Source: Patagioenas fasciata (lineage: Eukaryota; Chordata; Aves; Columbiformes; Columbidae). Taken from it: a DNA stretch of 64,000 nt. The DNA lies in contig NC_092560.1 in the NCBI RefSeq assembly GCF_037038585.1, forward strand, positions 58,521,049 to 58,585,048. The letters are read 5' to 3'. The notes under the pieces are model-generated. The model ran no database searches. It worked only from the letters and a program-made list of their open reading frames with translations, and was not told the DNA's origin. The position numbers were made by a program, and so were the translations under genes. Of the stretch, positions 12,501 through 26,100 are shown in pieces (the first letter of the stretch is position 1; each line of letters starts with the position of its first letter).

Positions 12501-14116
12501 GGGATCTGTATTTGTTCTAGCTAATTACATTGAAAGCGTACTTGTCATATCTAAAATTGAGTAGAGGAGGTTAACTGTGGAGCTAGATTCTGTTTCTATT
12601 GTCACAATCTCATATTTTTAAACTGTTTTCGTTGTAAACCTCCAAACTGTTACATTATTTTCTAATAAGCAACCTTTAGTGAAGGTTCTTAAATTGGGTC
12701 ATAAAGATGGCAAACAATAAAATAAAATCAAATTTAGGAGACTTAAAATGTATCTTTCTGCTCTTGTAGTGAAAAAGAAAGAACCTCTAGATATAAGAAA
12801 CTTTGATTATAGTGCTCGAAGCTGGACTGGCAAATCTCCAAAACAATTTTTGATTGACTGGTGCAGGAAGAATTTTCCCAAGAGCCCAAATCCTGCTTTC
12901 GAAAAGGTTCCAGTTGGAAAATATTGGAAATGTAGGTATGTACTTCCTATAAACTTTACATTTTCATGTTGTTTCACTTAAAAAAAAAAAAAGTTGGCTC
13001 CTTCTGTCTTGTTGTGTTGATCCAGATTTATGTGAATATCATGCATTTAACCCAAACTTTCTTTTAGTCCACCGTGAAGGTTTTTTTCTCTGAGTAGCTC
13101 TACAAAACTAACACTTAGACTGGACACTGTTGCAAAAATAAGATTCTAGTGAATGATCCTGTAAAGAAGGGATTAGTTTTTAATTCTGCAGTGAACCTGT
13201 GAGATAAATTTGGACAAGTAACTTCTTGTATTCTTATTTGAAGTAGCACATAAAATAATAGTTATTAAGCATATGAATACCAAAGCCCTTTGGGACATGG
13301 TTTAAAATAAACTGGAAGTTAGAAATTTGTATGAAAGCTACCATAAGTTTGTAACCAACACAGTGCAGTATCAGTGATTTTTAAATGTATTGTAGACAAC
13401 GAGCCTATAATATGTTGACCTAAAGTAAAATACAATCATGTACAAATAAAGTAGACATGGCATTACAAATGAGTAATGCTTCTTGAATGAACCAAGTAAA
13501 AGCAGCTGTCTTCCAGGTCAGGTTAAAAGCTACTAATAAACTGTTCTCCAGGGTAGGTGAGAAATTTGACTGCTGGTCTGCCTGGCATGTATCTGTTAAA
13601 CAGATATTTGCATCTCAACAGATCATTAACTGTGTCGTCTCTTCTACACTAAGTAGTTACAAGCACACAAACATTTCGTCCTTCTTTTGAAGCAGCTAAC
13701 CTTAGTTGTGATCTGTAAGTGTATAAGTACCTCTGCTTTTAAGAAAGTGAAGAAAATTAGGGAGAAAAAAAAAAATCACAAATTCACTGCTGTAATCTGC
13801 TGCTGAAAATTTTCTGCTATTCAAACTTGATCACCTGTTTCTGTTTGCAAAACATTATTGAGTAACATTAAGTCTATTTAGTTTAGTTTCTCTATTGGAA
13901 TTTCACCCTTATGTTTTAAACAAAAACATTTAACTGATGTGCTGTTTTTATAAGTAAAAAAAATTAAGTGTCTGAATGAATTTGTCTTTAAGGGTCAGGA
14001 TTATCAAATCATCAGATGATGTAATGACAATGTGTCCTACAATCGTGACAGAAGATAGTATGCAAGCACAACATCTAGCTGCTACTTTGGCACTCTATCA
14101 TCTAACCAAAGGACAA
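6339..14116 (+). CDS. DHX29: DHX29 exons 1-10: N-terminal 40S-binding region
   Basis: These exons encode about residues 1-450. An Ala/Arg-rich start precedes a segment with ISKRLTAKKLQDVYMALQRF, then the UBA-like stretch TLLYGGDLHSALDWLCLNLP (around residues 150-167). A charged linker leads to a helical region (MKEWILRYAEQQSDEEKDE, then NERYVQLTAKLSEAKEQA). Exon 9 carries RNFDYSARSWTGKSPKQFL, and exons 9-10 resemble a double-stranded-RNA-binding fold ending in AATLALYHLTKGQ. The linker in exon 5 is the least conserved part by eye. Known biology places 40S and eIF3 contacts in this N-terminal region; nothing here contradicts that. Confidence 0.9.
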
Positions 14117-17100
14117 GTAAGATTTTTCACCAGTAATACTGTTCTTAGCCTGGAATATGCCTTTGCACTATAGCTAAATTCTAAAAACAGTTTAACAAAT
14201 TGTTTCCCATTAAATTATTTTATTATATGTTCATTTGCTTTTATCTACAGTTATGCTTATGTGCTATGGTGAATAGGGAGGGAATTTTTGATAGTATAAC
14301 TATTCTTTCAGTGTTGTAAAGAATGCATGCCAGTTGGAAAAAAGCGTATTGTTGACATTTGTTACCGTTTTCATAGTTTCTGCGTTTAGAAATTTTCATG
14401 TTTTGTGGTATCTTTTGCTACTCAAGTTGTTTTATACATAAAATGTTACTGACACTACTAAGTAGTACATAAAGGAATTTTTTTCTGCTTTTTCCACCTG
14501 AAGTCAGTTCATCAGTTGCTGCCTCCTACCTACCGAGATGTCTGGCTAGAATGGAGAGATATTGAAATGAAAAAGGAAGAAGAAAACAAGATAGAAACCA
14601 ATAAACCTCGTGATAACTTTATTGCTAGATTATTAAACAAACTCAAACAACAACAACAACTACAATCTGAAGACCAACCAAAAGTATCTGAGGGTCCTGA
14701 AGATTCATGGGAAAACTTAGTTTCTGATGAGGACTTCAGCAGTCTCTCACTTGAGACCTCAGACACTGATAATTTGGAACCTTCAAGGATTTTATTCAAA
14801 AAGCTACAAAGTTCCTCCAAATACCAGAGGCTTCTGAAAGAGAGACAGGAGTTACCTGTGTTTAAGCACAGATACTCAATTGTAGAAACTCTTAAAAAGC
14901 ATCGAGTAGTTGTTGTGGCTGGTGAAACAGGCAGTGGAAAGAGTACCCAGGTGCCCCATTTCTTGTTAGAAGACTTGTTGCTAGATGGAGGCTCCAGTAA
15001 ATGTAATATTGTTTGCACACAACCACGAAGAATCTCAGCAGTGAGTCTGGCAACTAGGGTTTGTGAAGAGCTAGGCTGTGAATCAGGACCAGGAGGAAAA
15101 GTAAGATGTCTGAATTCCTTTTTGTAGTCTTGATCAAATACAGGGGGCTGGATTGTTGGTACAAAGTAAAAGTGTAATTTCCTATACAACTAGATAATGA
15201 AACTTTATTTTCTTGTAAAAAGGGCTTCTTTGTATGTCAGCTGTTTCTTTCCAAATTGTCACCTGTGAACCTCTGGGTATCCATATATGATTTCTAAAAT
15301 ATCTTGAGGGTGATTCAGAGCAAGAGGGTTTTGTAATGGTGGTGATCAAACATTGGAGCAGATTGCACAGAGACTGTGGCATCTCATTATGGTTGAAGAA
15401 AACTCTCTGAATGATGTTCTGAGCAATCCAGTCTGGCCTTGGATGAGGCCGTGCTTTCTGAGAGGCCCCTTCCAACATAAGCTGTTATTTGAAGAAAACT
15501 AAGATTCTCTGTGTTTTATGATAAACTACTTGTGCAAAAATATTTTTGTTTGAGGACTGTGAAGAGCCCTGAAAAGAACAGAGAGTTTACCAGCTCTTTG
15601 CCACCCTGGAGTTTTAGATTTTGATGTATTTTCCCTTTCTTAAGAAAGGAAAGTGTGTATGAAAAAATTGTGTAGTAGCCATTTACTACACTGTTAGATT
15701 AGCAACTTGTACAATGTCTGAATCTAACAGTGCCTAAATTTCACTTAATTTTTAGTATCTATAGCTTACATACTATTTTAAGTTATTCCTATATTGTTAA
15801 TATATTTTTTTAAAGAATTCCTTGTGTGGATACCAAATTCGTATGGAATCAAGAACAGGAGAAGCCACCAGACTACTGTACTGCACGACAGGTGTCCTGC
15901 TTCGGAAACTTCAAGAGGATGGTCTTCTTTCAAGTATATCTCATGTTATTGTAGATGAGGTTATCAGCTCTTACTGTTTTGCAGAAACTATAGTTATTCT
16001 GGGCCATGGCTTTTACTAAAGCCTTACTATAGATATGCTTTTCCAATTCTAGGTGCATGAAAGAAGTGTCCAGTCCGATTTCTTGCTAGTTATTCTGAGG
16101 GAGATCTTGCATAAGCGTTCAGACCTGCATCTGATTTTAATGAGCGCTACTGTGGACAGTGAGAAGTTTTCTAGTTATTTCTCACACTGCCCCATTTTAA
16201 GGATCTCAGGGAGGAGTTACCCTGTTGAGGTAGGTAAATGTTTTTTTGATTATGCAAGGCACTTTATGCATGTATAAAGTGTTTGCCTGGTTAGTCTCCA
16301 TTGGAAATGCATAACTTTTTCTTATATGTCTTAAATGTTTGTTTCAAGGACTCTTAACCCTTTCCTTTTTAGAAAACATGAAATATCTTCAGTGCTTTGA
16401 AGTACAGAGTTGTACTTTTATTTTTCTGATGGATTTGTTATTGATTAAAATCGGTTCATCAGTGACACTTTGATTTTTCTCTACTTAACTTAGATAGAAA
16501 GGAAAGCATTAAAGAATTTTCCCGCACACCCTGGATGCAGCTTTGTCATTACGTTCTTATGTATGTTTCTCATGCATGTTGTATAGGCTATTGTAAACAT
16601 AATAATGATCATGTGAAGAGGCACGTTAAACTCGTAGCAACTCTAAGTTTAGGTTTTAAGAACCCTATGGAAGATTACGTTGAAATCTGCAAGATCTGTT
16701 GTAACATTAAAAGGGAATGGCACGCACTGTTTAGTTTCATATGTAAGCTTTAAAAACCAAAAAAGTTCCTGATTAGTTTTTGATATACCTTGTATTTCTT
16801 CTGTGAATTTTCACTCAAGGTTTTCCATGTTGAAGATGTAATTGAAGCAACTGGCTATGTCCTGGAGAAGGACTCTGAATATTGTCAGAAGTTCTTGGAG
16901 GAGGAGGAGGAAGTAACACTAAATGTCACTGGGAAAGGAGGAGGTATTACAAAGTATCAGGTAAAATAGGCATTACTAGTTTTGGTTTGGAGTTTTTTAA
17001 AATTAATGTGTCAATTTGTCTTATAAAATGTGATTAGATTGTGTAATATCAAATATTCTGTCAACCATTGATAAGACAGACATAATGGCATTTTATCCCA

Positions 17101-20100
17101 AAGAATTACATCAAGTAGTGAGGCTACGAATGGAAGAGGCAAGGCCATGTCCTTCTTAGCTGAAAAGCTCCACAGATCCTCAAACTTGGCATGCCAAATG
17201 ATATTATTTAAATGAGATTATTGTGTAGAGCTTTTTGGTTTTAACAAGCTGTGGTTAATCCTGTAGGTACTATGCAGTGACAGCTGTATGTGCTTTTGGA
17301 TCAAAATTTTTTGAATGGAGAAGTATATGAATGCTGGCTGACTCTAGGCAACTTAGGTTCTTCGTCTGGACTGTAAATGTTTTGGATAGATACCTGTCTG
17401 CTCTGACTTACTCTCTCAAAAATCTGTGCAGAACCATTTAATTTGGTGTGATCAAACACTGCACATGTTGGAAAATATTCTCCCATGTGCTTTGCTCATT
17501 TTTTTTTTTTCCCCCCCTCCCCTAGAGTAGTAGTTAACCCCATGCAACACAACAGCATCCTCTAGTTGAAGCCCACATGCTCTCCTGAGTGCTCCTTCAT
17601 CTTTGTGGTTTATTTCTGTTGAACATTCAGTGAAGGAGGATATGTAGTAGCAAGCTTCTTTAAGTGCATTGGTTAACAAAGAAATAGTTTACGATAATGC
17701 CACTTACATACTTTGCCTAAGGCTTCTATGTTATCTGTAAGATGTTTATAAATGTCTTTATGTTCTGTTAACTCTCTCTTCCTCCCCCTTTCCTTCTGCT
17801 CCAAAACATGGCAGGAGTTGCTACCCAATTCCCTTTTAGCTTTCATTGCAACTATTAGTTGAGAAGGATAAGGTGAGGGAGAGAAGAAAGGGGAGACTGC
17901 TTTCTTCCACACTCCAAAATACATGGTGTTCCAAAAGATGGACCAGTTTTCATTCACTGTCTTTTGTGAATGACTGAGGCTGTAGCCCATTTGTGTGCTC
18001 AGAGAGGCAGTAATAATTTGAAACTCTGTGCCTGGCTCTTTCAAGTGGTAAGAGTTTCATTCATGGGCATTTTGTGGTTGCAAAGGTACAGGGATTTCAA
18101 ATTTGGTCCATCTTTTTGAAATACCCTGTAGGCTTGCTGTCCCATTTTGAATTGGTACCAGCTGGATGCCAGATACGGACCTGGGAACTGTTTTAGTTTG
18201 TAAAACAGACTATAAAGTACTGTTCTCACTGTCATTTAGCAGTAGTAGATACCTACACACAGCTTAGGTAGGTGACTGATTTAGTCTAACACATGTGGAA
18301 TTTGGTGTGAAGTTAGTCTATTAAATCCCTCTTATCTCACTCTGCTTTAAGAAACCTAATCTGAGTGACAAACTGACTTTCTGCTCCATTACCTTCTTCT
18401 AAAACACTGAGAATATTATTTTTTCTATCCTTTCTTTTTTAGGAGCATGTCCCAATCCAGTCTGGATCTGGTATTGATTTGGCTCCTTACTATGCGAAGT
18501 ATAGCAGTCGTACGCAACAAGCCATCTTCTATATGAACCCTTACAAGATCAATCTTGAACTGATTTTAGAGTTGCTTGCATACTTAGGTATAGTTTACTT
18601 CTTAAGAAGTTTATATACTTGGCGCGGTCCTTTGGACTTATTTTCCAGTGCTTTCTGCTAATGATGAAGTACTTGACTTCATTCTTATATGAAACATCCT
18701 AAAAACTGTTTATCACAGAAACCAGAATTAGTTCATGTTGTCAAGTGAAACTGTTTGCAAATGTATGTTTGTTTTAACTATGTCTGTGCTCTAACTTTCC
18801 AGATAGAAGTCCCCAGTTCAAGAACATTGAGGGTGCTGTGCTGATCTTTTTACCAGGCCTTGCCCATATCCAACAGCTGTATGATCTCATTTCAACAGAC
18901 AGAAGATTTAACTTGCGTGACAGGTAATGCAGATTTTTTTTATAATTAATACTTTAACTTGATTATCTTGTTGGTTTTTAAGGCCTGCTATTCTTGAAAA
19001 GGGAAGCAGTTATACTTCTGAACTGCTTGTACTACAAATATACTTTCACTGTCTAAAAATGATACAAGCAAAAGTGACAGGTACTTAGAAATGGTACTAT
19101 AATAACTTTTTTTTAATTTTATTTTTCAACAAACTGACTTAATCGCAAAGAAGTTGACTACTTCTTTTCTGCTTCTTAGGCTAGGGAAGCTGCCGTATCT
19201 GAGATATAGCTTTCTGGCTTACTGTTCACATGGAAGCGATAACTTACTGTGAAGAGATCCAGAGGCAGTAACCTGCCAAGAGAAACGGCATAGTTTTAGT
19301 AACAGTTTTGAAATTTATTTTGTGGGTAAATTAAAGTTAGTGACACGATGGTATAAGAAGAACGTTGAGGTCAAATTCTAAAGATTCATAGGTGGACTGA
19401 GGTGTCAAGGTTTAAGAGAAGGAGAGTACAAATCTCTGTGCCTGTCTTCTCTCTGAAGGCCTTCATTACTCAGCCTGCAAGTTGCATGTGTTTATAGTTC
19501 TCTGCAAAGTGTCTGTTAATGGTCCTTGTCTTGGGAGCACAGTGTAAAGACCTCAGATTCATCAACACTTTCTCGCTAGACTATTGGTATAAGTTAACCT
19601 AGAGTCCTGCAATAGTAATTTGTTTCCTTCATTGCCAAATAGAACATCCATATGAATTAACGGTGTTCCTCTTTCTTCATAATGTAATAAAACATTGAAG
19701 CAGATTGTCATACCTAATCATACAGACTTTTACTTTTTCAAATATCTGTTCTAGTTGCTTCCTCCAAAATGTTGTCATTGTTCCAGTCTCATTTTTTACT
19801 GTATCTTAATTTGGTAAGTGTATGTTAATTTGTCTAATTTCTTGTTCTAGGCACAGGTTGATAGCTTTGCACTCTGTTCTTTCAACTCAAGATCAAGCAG
19901 CTGCATTTACAATACCTCCTCTTGGTGTTAGAAAGGTATGATACATTTAGAAAGACAAAGTTGACCACTGAAAAGAGAAACTTTCTGTGGGTGCAACTTT
20001 GAATTGTTTTAAAATCAAATCATAGAGAATTACACAATAACCCGTTGTTCCTGGAATTTTCTCACTGCAAAGAAACAATTCTTCTGATTTGATGCTCAGT

Positions 20101-23100
20101 AATATAAGTTAAGATGCCATGAAAACCTTAACAGTAATCAGATGAATGTTTAAACCTAATATTTTTTAAGAGCTTGTTTAGTTGTTGATTTCCTGTATTT
20201 TGACTATTTTTAACCACTAACTATAGATTTTTATCTAGGAAAACAGTATTTTACTTACTGTCAAACTACTTAATTAAAAGTTGACTAGTTTTGGCACATA
20301 CTAGCTAGTAATTTTGATGAATTATAAAAAAAAGTGGATGTGAGATTCTCACTTCTGATTCCTCATTGGTTGGGGGAGACTAAACCATTTCCCAAGTAGT
20401 GTAGCTTTTAATACTGTCAGTTTATTTAAGGAAACTTTTTCTGGCTAAAAAACTTTAACCAAACTTATTCTATAATATTGACAAGGGCAAAAACTGTTAG
20501 ACAGACATCCCATAATTCTTTTGTTATGTTACTTCTTTTCAGATTGTTTTGGCGACCAATATTGCGGAGACAGGTATCACGATACCAGATGTTGTCTTTG
20601 TAATTGATACTGGGAGAACAAAAGAAAATAGGTGAGATTTTGATTTTCATCAATCATACTGGGATTACTGTAGATATTTGGAGGCTAGTACTGTGAGAAT
20701 TTTGTAGTACCCTTATTAAACTGCAGCTCTGGACAAAAAAAATGTGCTGAGTTCCTTGAACAGCTTTCAGTTGAGTTCCAAATTTGGGATGAATCTTTGG
20801 ATTTTCAAAGAGTGTGGAGAACAGAAAAGGTAATTGTTCATAGATATGGTGAAACATGATTAAGTACTGGGCTTTTTTTAAGGAAAAAAGTAGATCCTTT
20901 TTATGCAGAATGTGTTAGAAGGAACAATTCTATATTTCCAGGGAAACGAACTGATAAAATAGCTCTTTGATTTTCCAGTTTTTACTTTTGTTATTGTATT
21001 AAAGGTTCTGTGATATACAGTTTCTCCTCAGATATGCCTGGTTTTCAAAACTAAATACAATATTTTCAAATATATGCTCTTTAGAAATAGTATAATTATG
21101 CTGGTATTTAAGTTAAATATACATCTAAACTTAAATTCTGAAATATGAATGAGCACTTGCTTTATAATTTTTAAGGTATCACGAAAGTAGTCAGATGAGT
21201 TCCCTGGAGGAGACCTTTGTTAGTAAAGCTAGTGCTCTGCAGCGACAAGGAAGAGCTGGGCGTGTTAGGGCTGGATTCTGCTTCCGAATGTACACAAGAG
21301 ACAGGTACTGTAAACTTAGCAGGTTTTTGTAAATCAAATATCATTGTTGTCTTTTCTGTGTAAAAGTGTTGTTGAAATTCACTCCAGTTACTGCAAACTA
21401 GAAAGGTTAAACTAAGAAATACAGATAATTTTAATATCTTATGAATAATGAGTTATACTAGTTTTTTTGTTTCCTAACTTAAAAAAAATGCTTAGTATCT
21501 CTATAAAGTGTTTCAAAAAAATTTCCAAAACTAAAGGAAAAATGCAGGACTATGGAGCTGTAGAGGATGAGTTTTTAACAGTATCTACTACCCTGCATCA
21601 AGTATACACAAACTTGCCTCATGAACTTTGAATTTTTTATCAGACAAATCTGTAGATTTCTGAAGTGGTATCTCTATGGATAAGAAATGGGGAAAGATCA
21701 AATTATACAGCACTTGCAGAATTAGTTTCTCTTACTGTAGTGGAATCACCTGTTTCCTGCTTTCAGCTGAGAAATAGTTAAGGTAAGGTATTTTGACATA
21801 ACCAATGAAGTGTGCATTTTAGCCAAATGCAAGACTTTCCATTTGGGAGCTATACATTTTAAGAATTTGTTCTGAAAATCAGGGGTTTACTGCCTTTCGC
21901 TCTCACTAAAACTCCTGCTTTCCAAGGTACCACACACACCTTAACTGAAAGGATGGGCACTTTACCTGTATGTTAAAACATTTGCCGCTCCCCACACCCT
22001 TGCTTCCAAAAAAAACCATCTGCAAGGAATGAGCATATGAAACATGAGTTTATAAGTTGAATTCGAAGATTAAATTGTGGTGCTGTCTTTTTATGATGTT
22101 GCAGGTTTGAAAGCTTCATGGAATATTCTGTTCCAGAAATATTACGTGTCCCTTTGGAGGAATTATGCCTTCACATTATGGTATGGTTTTGTTGTTTTTT
22201 TTTTTTTTGTTTGTTTGTGGGTTTTTGGGTTTTTTTGAGTTACTGACCTCATTAGCTAAAAAGGCTTGCTCAGTCAGCCCTGATCCAGTGTAATTAGTGG
22301 GCAGGAGGGAACCCAGTGTGTGTTGTGGAAAACCCAGAGCACACTGCTGAGTGAGAATAGCATACGGTACGTTCCTGTTTACCTCAGAATGGTAATAGAA
22401 ACTTAGTTAAATAGCCTTCAAACTAATTTCTGCTTAAGGCAGAAATTCCATTCCCTCTGTCCTTATCCTGAGTAGGGTATGCATGGGAAAACTGGAAACC
22501 TGGCAAATTAGTGCCAGCCTGAACTGCGTATCAGCAGGCTTGAGAGTCTCCTGCTCATCTGTCACCACTGGTAAGATGCTTCTCTGATCAGTGGTCATGC
22601 CATGCAAAATCCTTCCCAACAACAAAGTTCGGTTAATCTGACATGGGGCATGTCTGTGTTCTGGGAACAAAGAGGCTGGTTTAGAGGGAAGGGAACATGG
22701 GGTTTTGTTTGGAAGAACAGCTTTCCTGTTTCCTTTCTAGCTGCTATAAAATTTTATTATTATGATTTTTTTATATTTAAATACATGCCCATTCACTCCA
22801 CAGAAATGCAATCTTGGCTCCCCTGAGGATTTCCTTTCCAGAGCATTAGACCCACCACAGCAGCAAGTAATTGGTAATGCAATGAACCTGTTGAGGAAGA
22901 TTGGGGCTTGTCTCTTAAATGAACCCAAGTTGACTCCATTGGGCCAGCACCTTGCAGCCCTTCCTGTCAATGTAAAGATTGGCAAAATGCTTATATTTGG
23001 TGCTATATTTGGCTGTTTGGATCCTGTGGTAAGTTAAAAAGCCCACATACACACATATATATAATACTATATAATATAAATGGTTAACTCTGCCTTTAGT

Positions 23101-26100
23101 ATGATTTCTTGCAACATGGTATTTTTGAAAGGATGATGTAAGAAGTTGAAATGTTTGTTTTAAGGTGAGAGTACCTGGACATCATGGAGAACAGTCCAAG
23201 TGTTCTTAAACTCCTAGGTATGGTTCGCAAGGGCATAGTCAGACGTAATCTCCAATTCTATCTGTTACATTCTTAGGGAATATGATGCCTAAAGAGAATG
23301 TCCTCTTGCATGTGTGTTAGACCAACCTGGATTAACCCACAGTTCATGTAGGCTAAGAAAGTTATTGCAAATTAATTTATGTGGTAATTTATTATGTGAG
23401 GACTGTGGCATAGTTTACACTTCCACCTAGTGCTAATTTGATGCAAATTAGGAAGAGGCATGGGTATATTAGTTGCTAAAAACAAAGTTAAAATTCTTTG
23501 TTCTTTCAGTTTCTTCTGTTAATGTGGTATAATGAAAGCAGTTTAATTTTACCTTCACTGTATCATATTGGGTAATGCTCTATCATATGAGAAACAATTT
23601 CATGTGAGTTTTCAGATATTAATAATTTTTTTAGTTGGTGTATATAAGGCACTATGTGAGCAATATCTTTAATACAGGAAGTTTGAATTCTGCATAGGAA
23701 ATTTTTAGAGTGATAAGTTTTCCTTAAGACTTAGTAGAAGACAAAGTATCATTAAATATGACTATGAAAAATAAAGCTATTTGTGTGAGAGACCCAAAAA
23801 CTTATGAATAAATACTCTTAAATAATGTGTACTTTACTAATTGCAGGCAACTCTGGCTGCTGTTATGACAGAAAAGTCCCCATTTACTACACCAATTGGT
23901 CGAAAAGATGAAGCAGATCTTGCAAAATCATCCCTAGCAATGGCAGTTTCAGACCATATAACAATCTACAATGCTTATCTGGGGTAAGTGATAATTCTCC
24001 TGTGCTTATAACTAGATGCAGATAACTTAAGTAAGGTGGTTCTTTAAAGAATCCTTAATAAGTATCTTCTCTTGAATTGCTTGCGCCTGAAGTTTTTCTC
24101 TTCAAAATAACAAGATTGCCAAATAGTGTAGCACAAAAGGGTGGCTTCCTTAGTACCTTGTCCTTTAACTCCTTCGAGGTATGCTTGCACACGTACAGAG
24201 GTGTACTCTGTTCGTTTACCCTAGGGTTTACAGTATTTTGTTTGCTGTTTGTGGTATACTGACCTGAATATTTTGGTTTTAGAGAAAGTAAAAATGTATT
24301 TATTATAAAATATGACATACTTTTTTTTTTTTTAGGATATTACCACTAAGTTTCAAAAAAGCGCACCTGACTTTTGTTTCAACTGTCAAGGCAGACAAAT
24401 GTATAATTTTTTATATAAAATTAGCTTATTTTTGTTAGTACCTGCCAGTTTGTTACAGGGATATTCTCTAGAGTGCTTTTAGACCAACAGCTTTGTTAAT
24501 GCCACTTATTTCTAGTTTTGAGTGGAGAATGCTGACCAAAACACAGTACTGCTATTTAACTTACTGCCACTCTCATGTTGTACTCTTGATGTGATTATTC
24601 TTGATGTAATAGAACAGGATTTTTTTCCTTAGGTGGAAAAAGGCTCGACAAGAAGGGGGTTATCGTGCTGAAATGACTTATTGCAGAAGAAATTTCCTCA
24701 ATAGGACTTCGCTGTTAACTCTGGAGGTAAACCAAATAACATATCTTTCGAGTGCAGTGCATAATTAAAATTTCCATCTGAATATGTCATGCTCTTTTAA
24801 AATGGTGATATATCACGGTTACTGTTCAGACAAGACAAAAACAAGCAGGATTTTGGGGACTAATGAAATGTACACCTTCAGCTAAGGTAGCTGTGTCTGC
24901 GCTTGAGATTGGATATGCACACTTTGCTGATATGCATCTCTACAGTCACTGCCATTGGAGAAGCTAGTCCTTACTCCCACCAGAGAATCAAAACTTAAGA
25001 ATTAAAATATATAGATTTGATATCAAGAATAACAGAAGGACAGGCCTCTTAACAGTTAGTTTGAAAGACAACCCACAAACTCAGGTAACTGGCCTTTTAT
25101 TTTTTGTGAGAAAATGTTTTAATTGGTCTTTACTATTTAAGTTTGGGTGACTGAGCTTTCCTAAGTAGAAGTGGATATTTAATACAAATGTATCTCTTTA
25201 TTTCAACTACAGGTGAGAGATTTAGTATTTGCAGTATATATAGTACCATATATTTAATCCTGTGTTCCACATTAGGGTTTTTCTTATAGAAACAGCCAGT
25301 ATTCCAAAGTGGTTGTGGAAGATGCAAGTGTTTTTCGAATAAGAGATTTTCACCTGGAGTGCATGAATTTTTGGAATGGAGTCTCATTACCTGCTGATGA
25401 ACTGGAGTATGTATCTTTTTGAATTCAGAGTTTTACTAATACCTTACTAATTTCAGGATGTGAAGCAAGAACTCATAAGGGTGGTGAGAGCAGCAGGGTT
25501 CACAGCACCTACAACGCAATGTGGATGGGATAGAAATGGAACCACACAATCCCTTTCTCTCCACGAAATAGCTCTTCTGAAAGCTGTGTTGACTGCAGGG
25601 CTGTATGACAACATAGGAAAAATACTGTATACAAAGTCCGTGGATATTACAGAGAAGCTGGCTTGCATGGTAGAAACTGCTCAAGGCAAAGCACAAGTGC
25701 ATCCCTCCTCTGTAAATCGAGACTTACAGATGTATGGATGGCTCCTTTACCAGGAGAAGGTAAGTGAAAATAGTGAATGCAGCTGGTAGTTTGTGTAAAG
25801 GTGGAGTTATGCCACTAATATTAAATAACATACACCAGTGTTAAGTATGAATGAATGTCATGTTCATCCTAAGTCTTTAGTATCTAATGATCCTGAAGTC
25901 CATAAAAATGAGTCAAGTGAGTTCTGAAGAGAAAGAAGATAAAGCTGAACATGATTAATAAATCTGTTCATGATGAGACTGGTAGCTATAAATGAAAGTA
26001 CCTTTCTGTCACTTAACAATAGTGTCATTGACTTTTTTAATACAAGGCTGTGGATTTTGATGTGATCACTTTAAGTAGTAGTATGTTGTAATAACACTTT

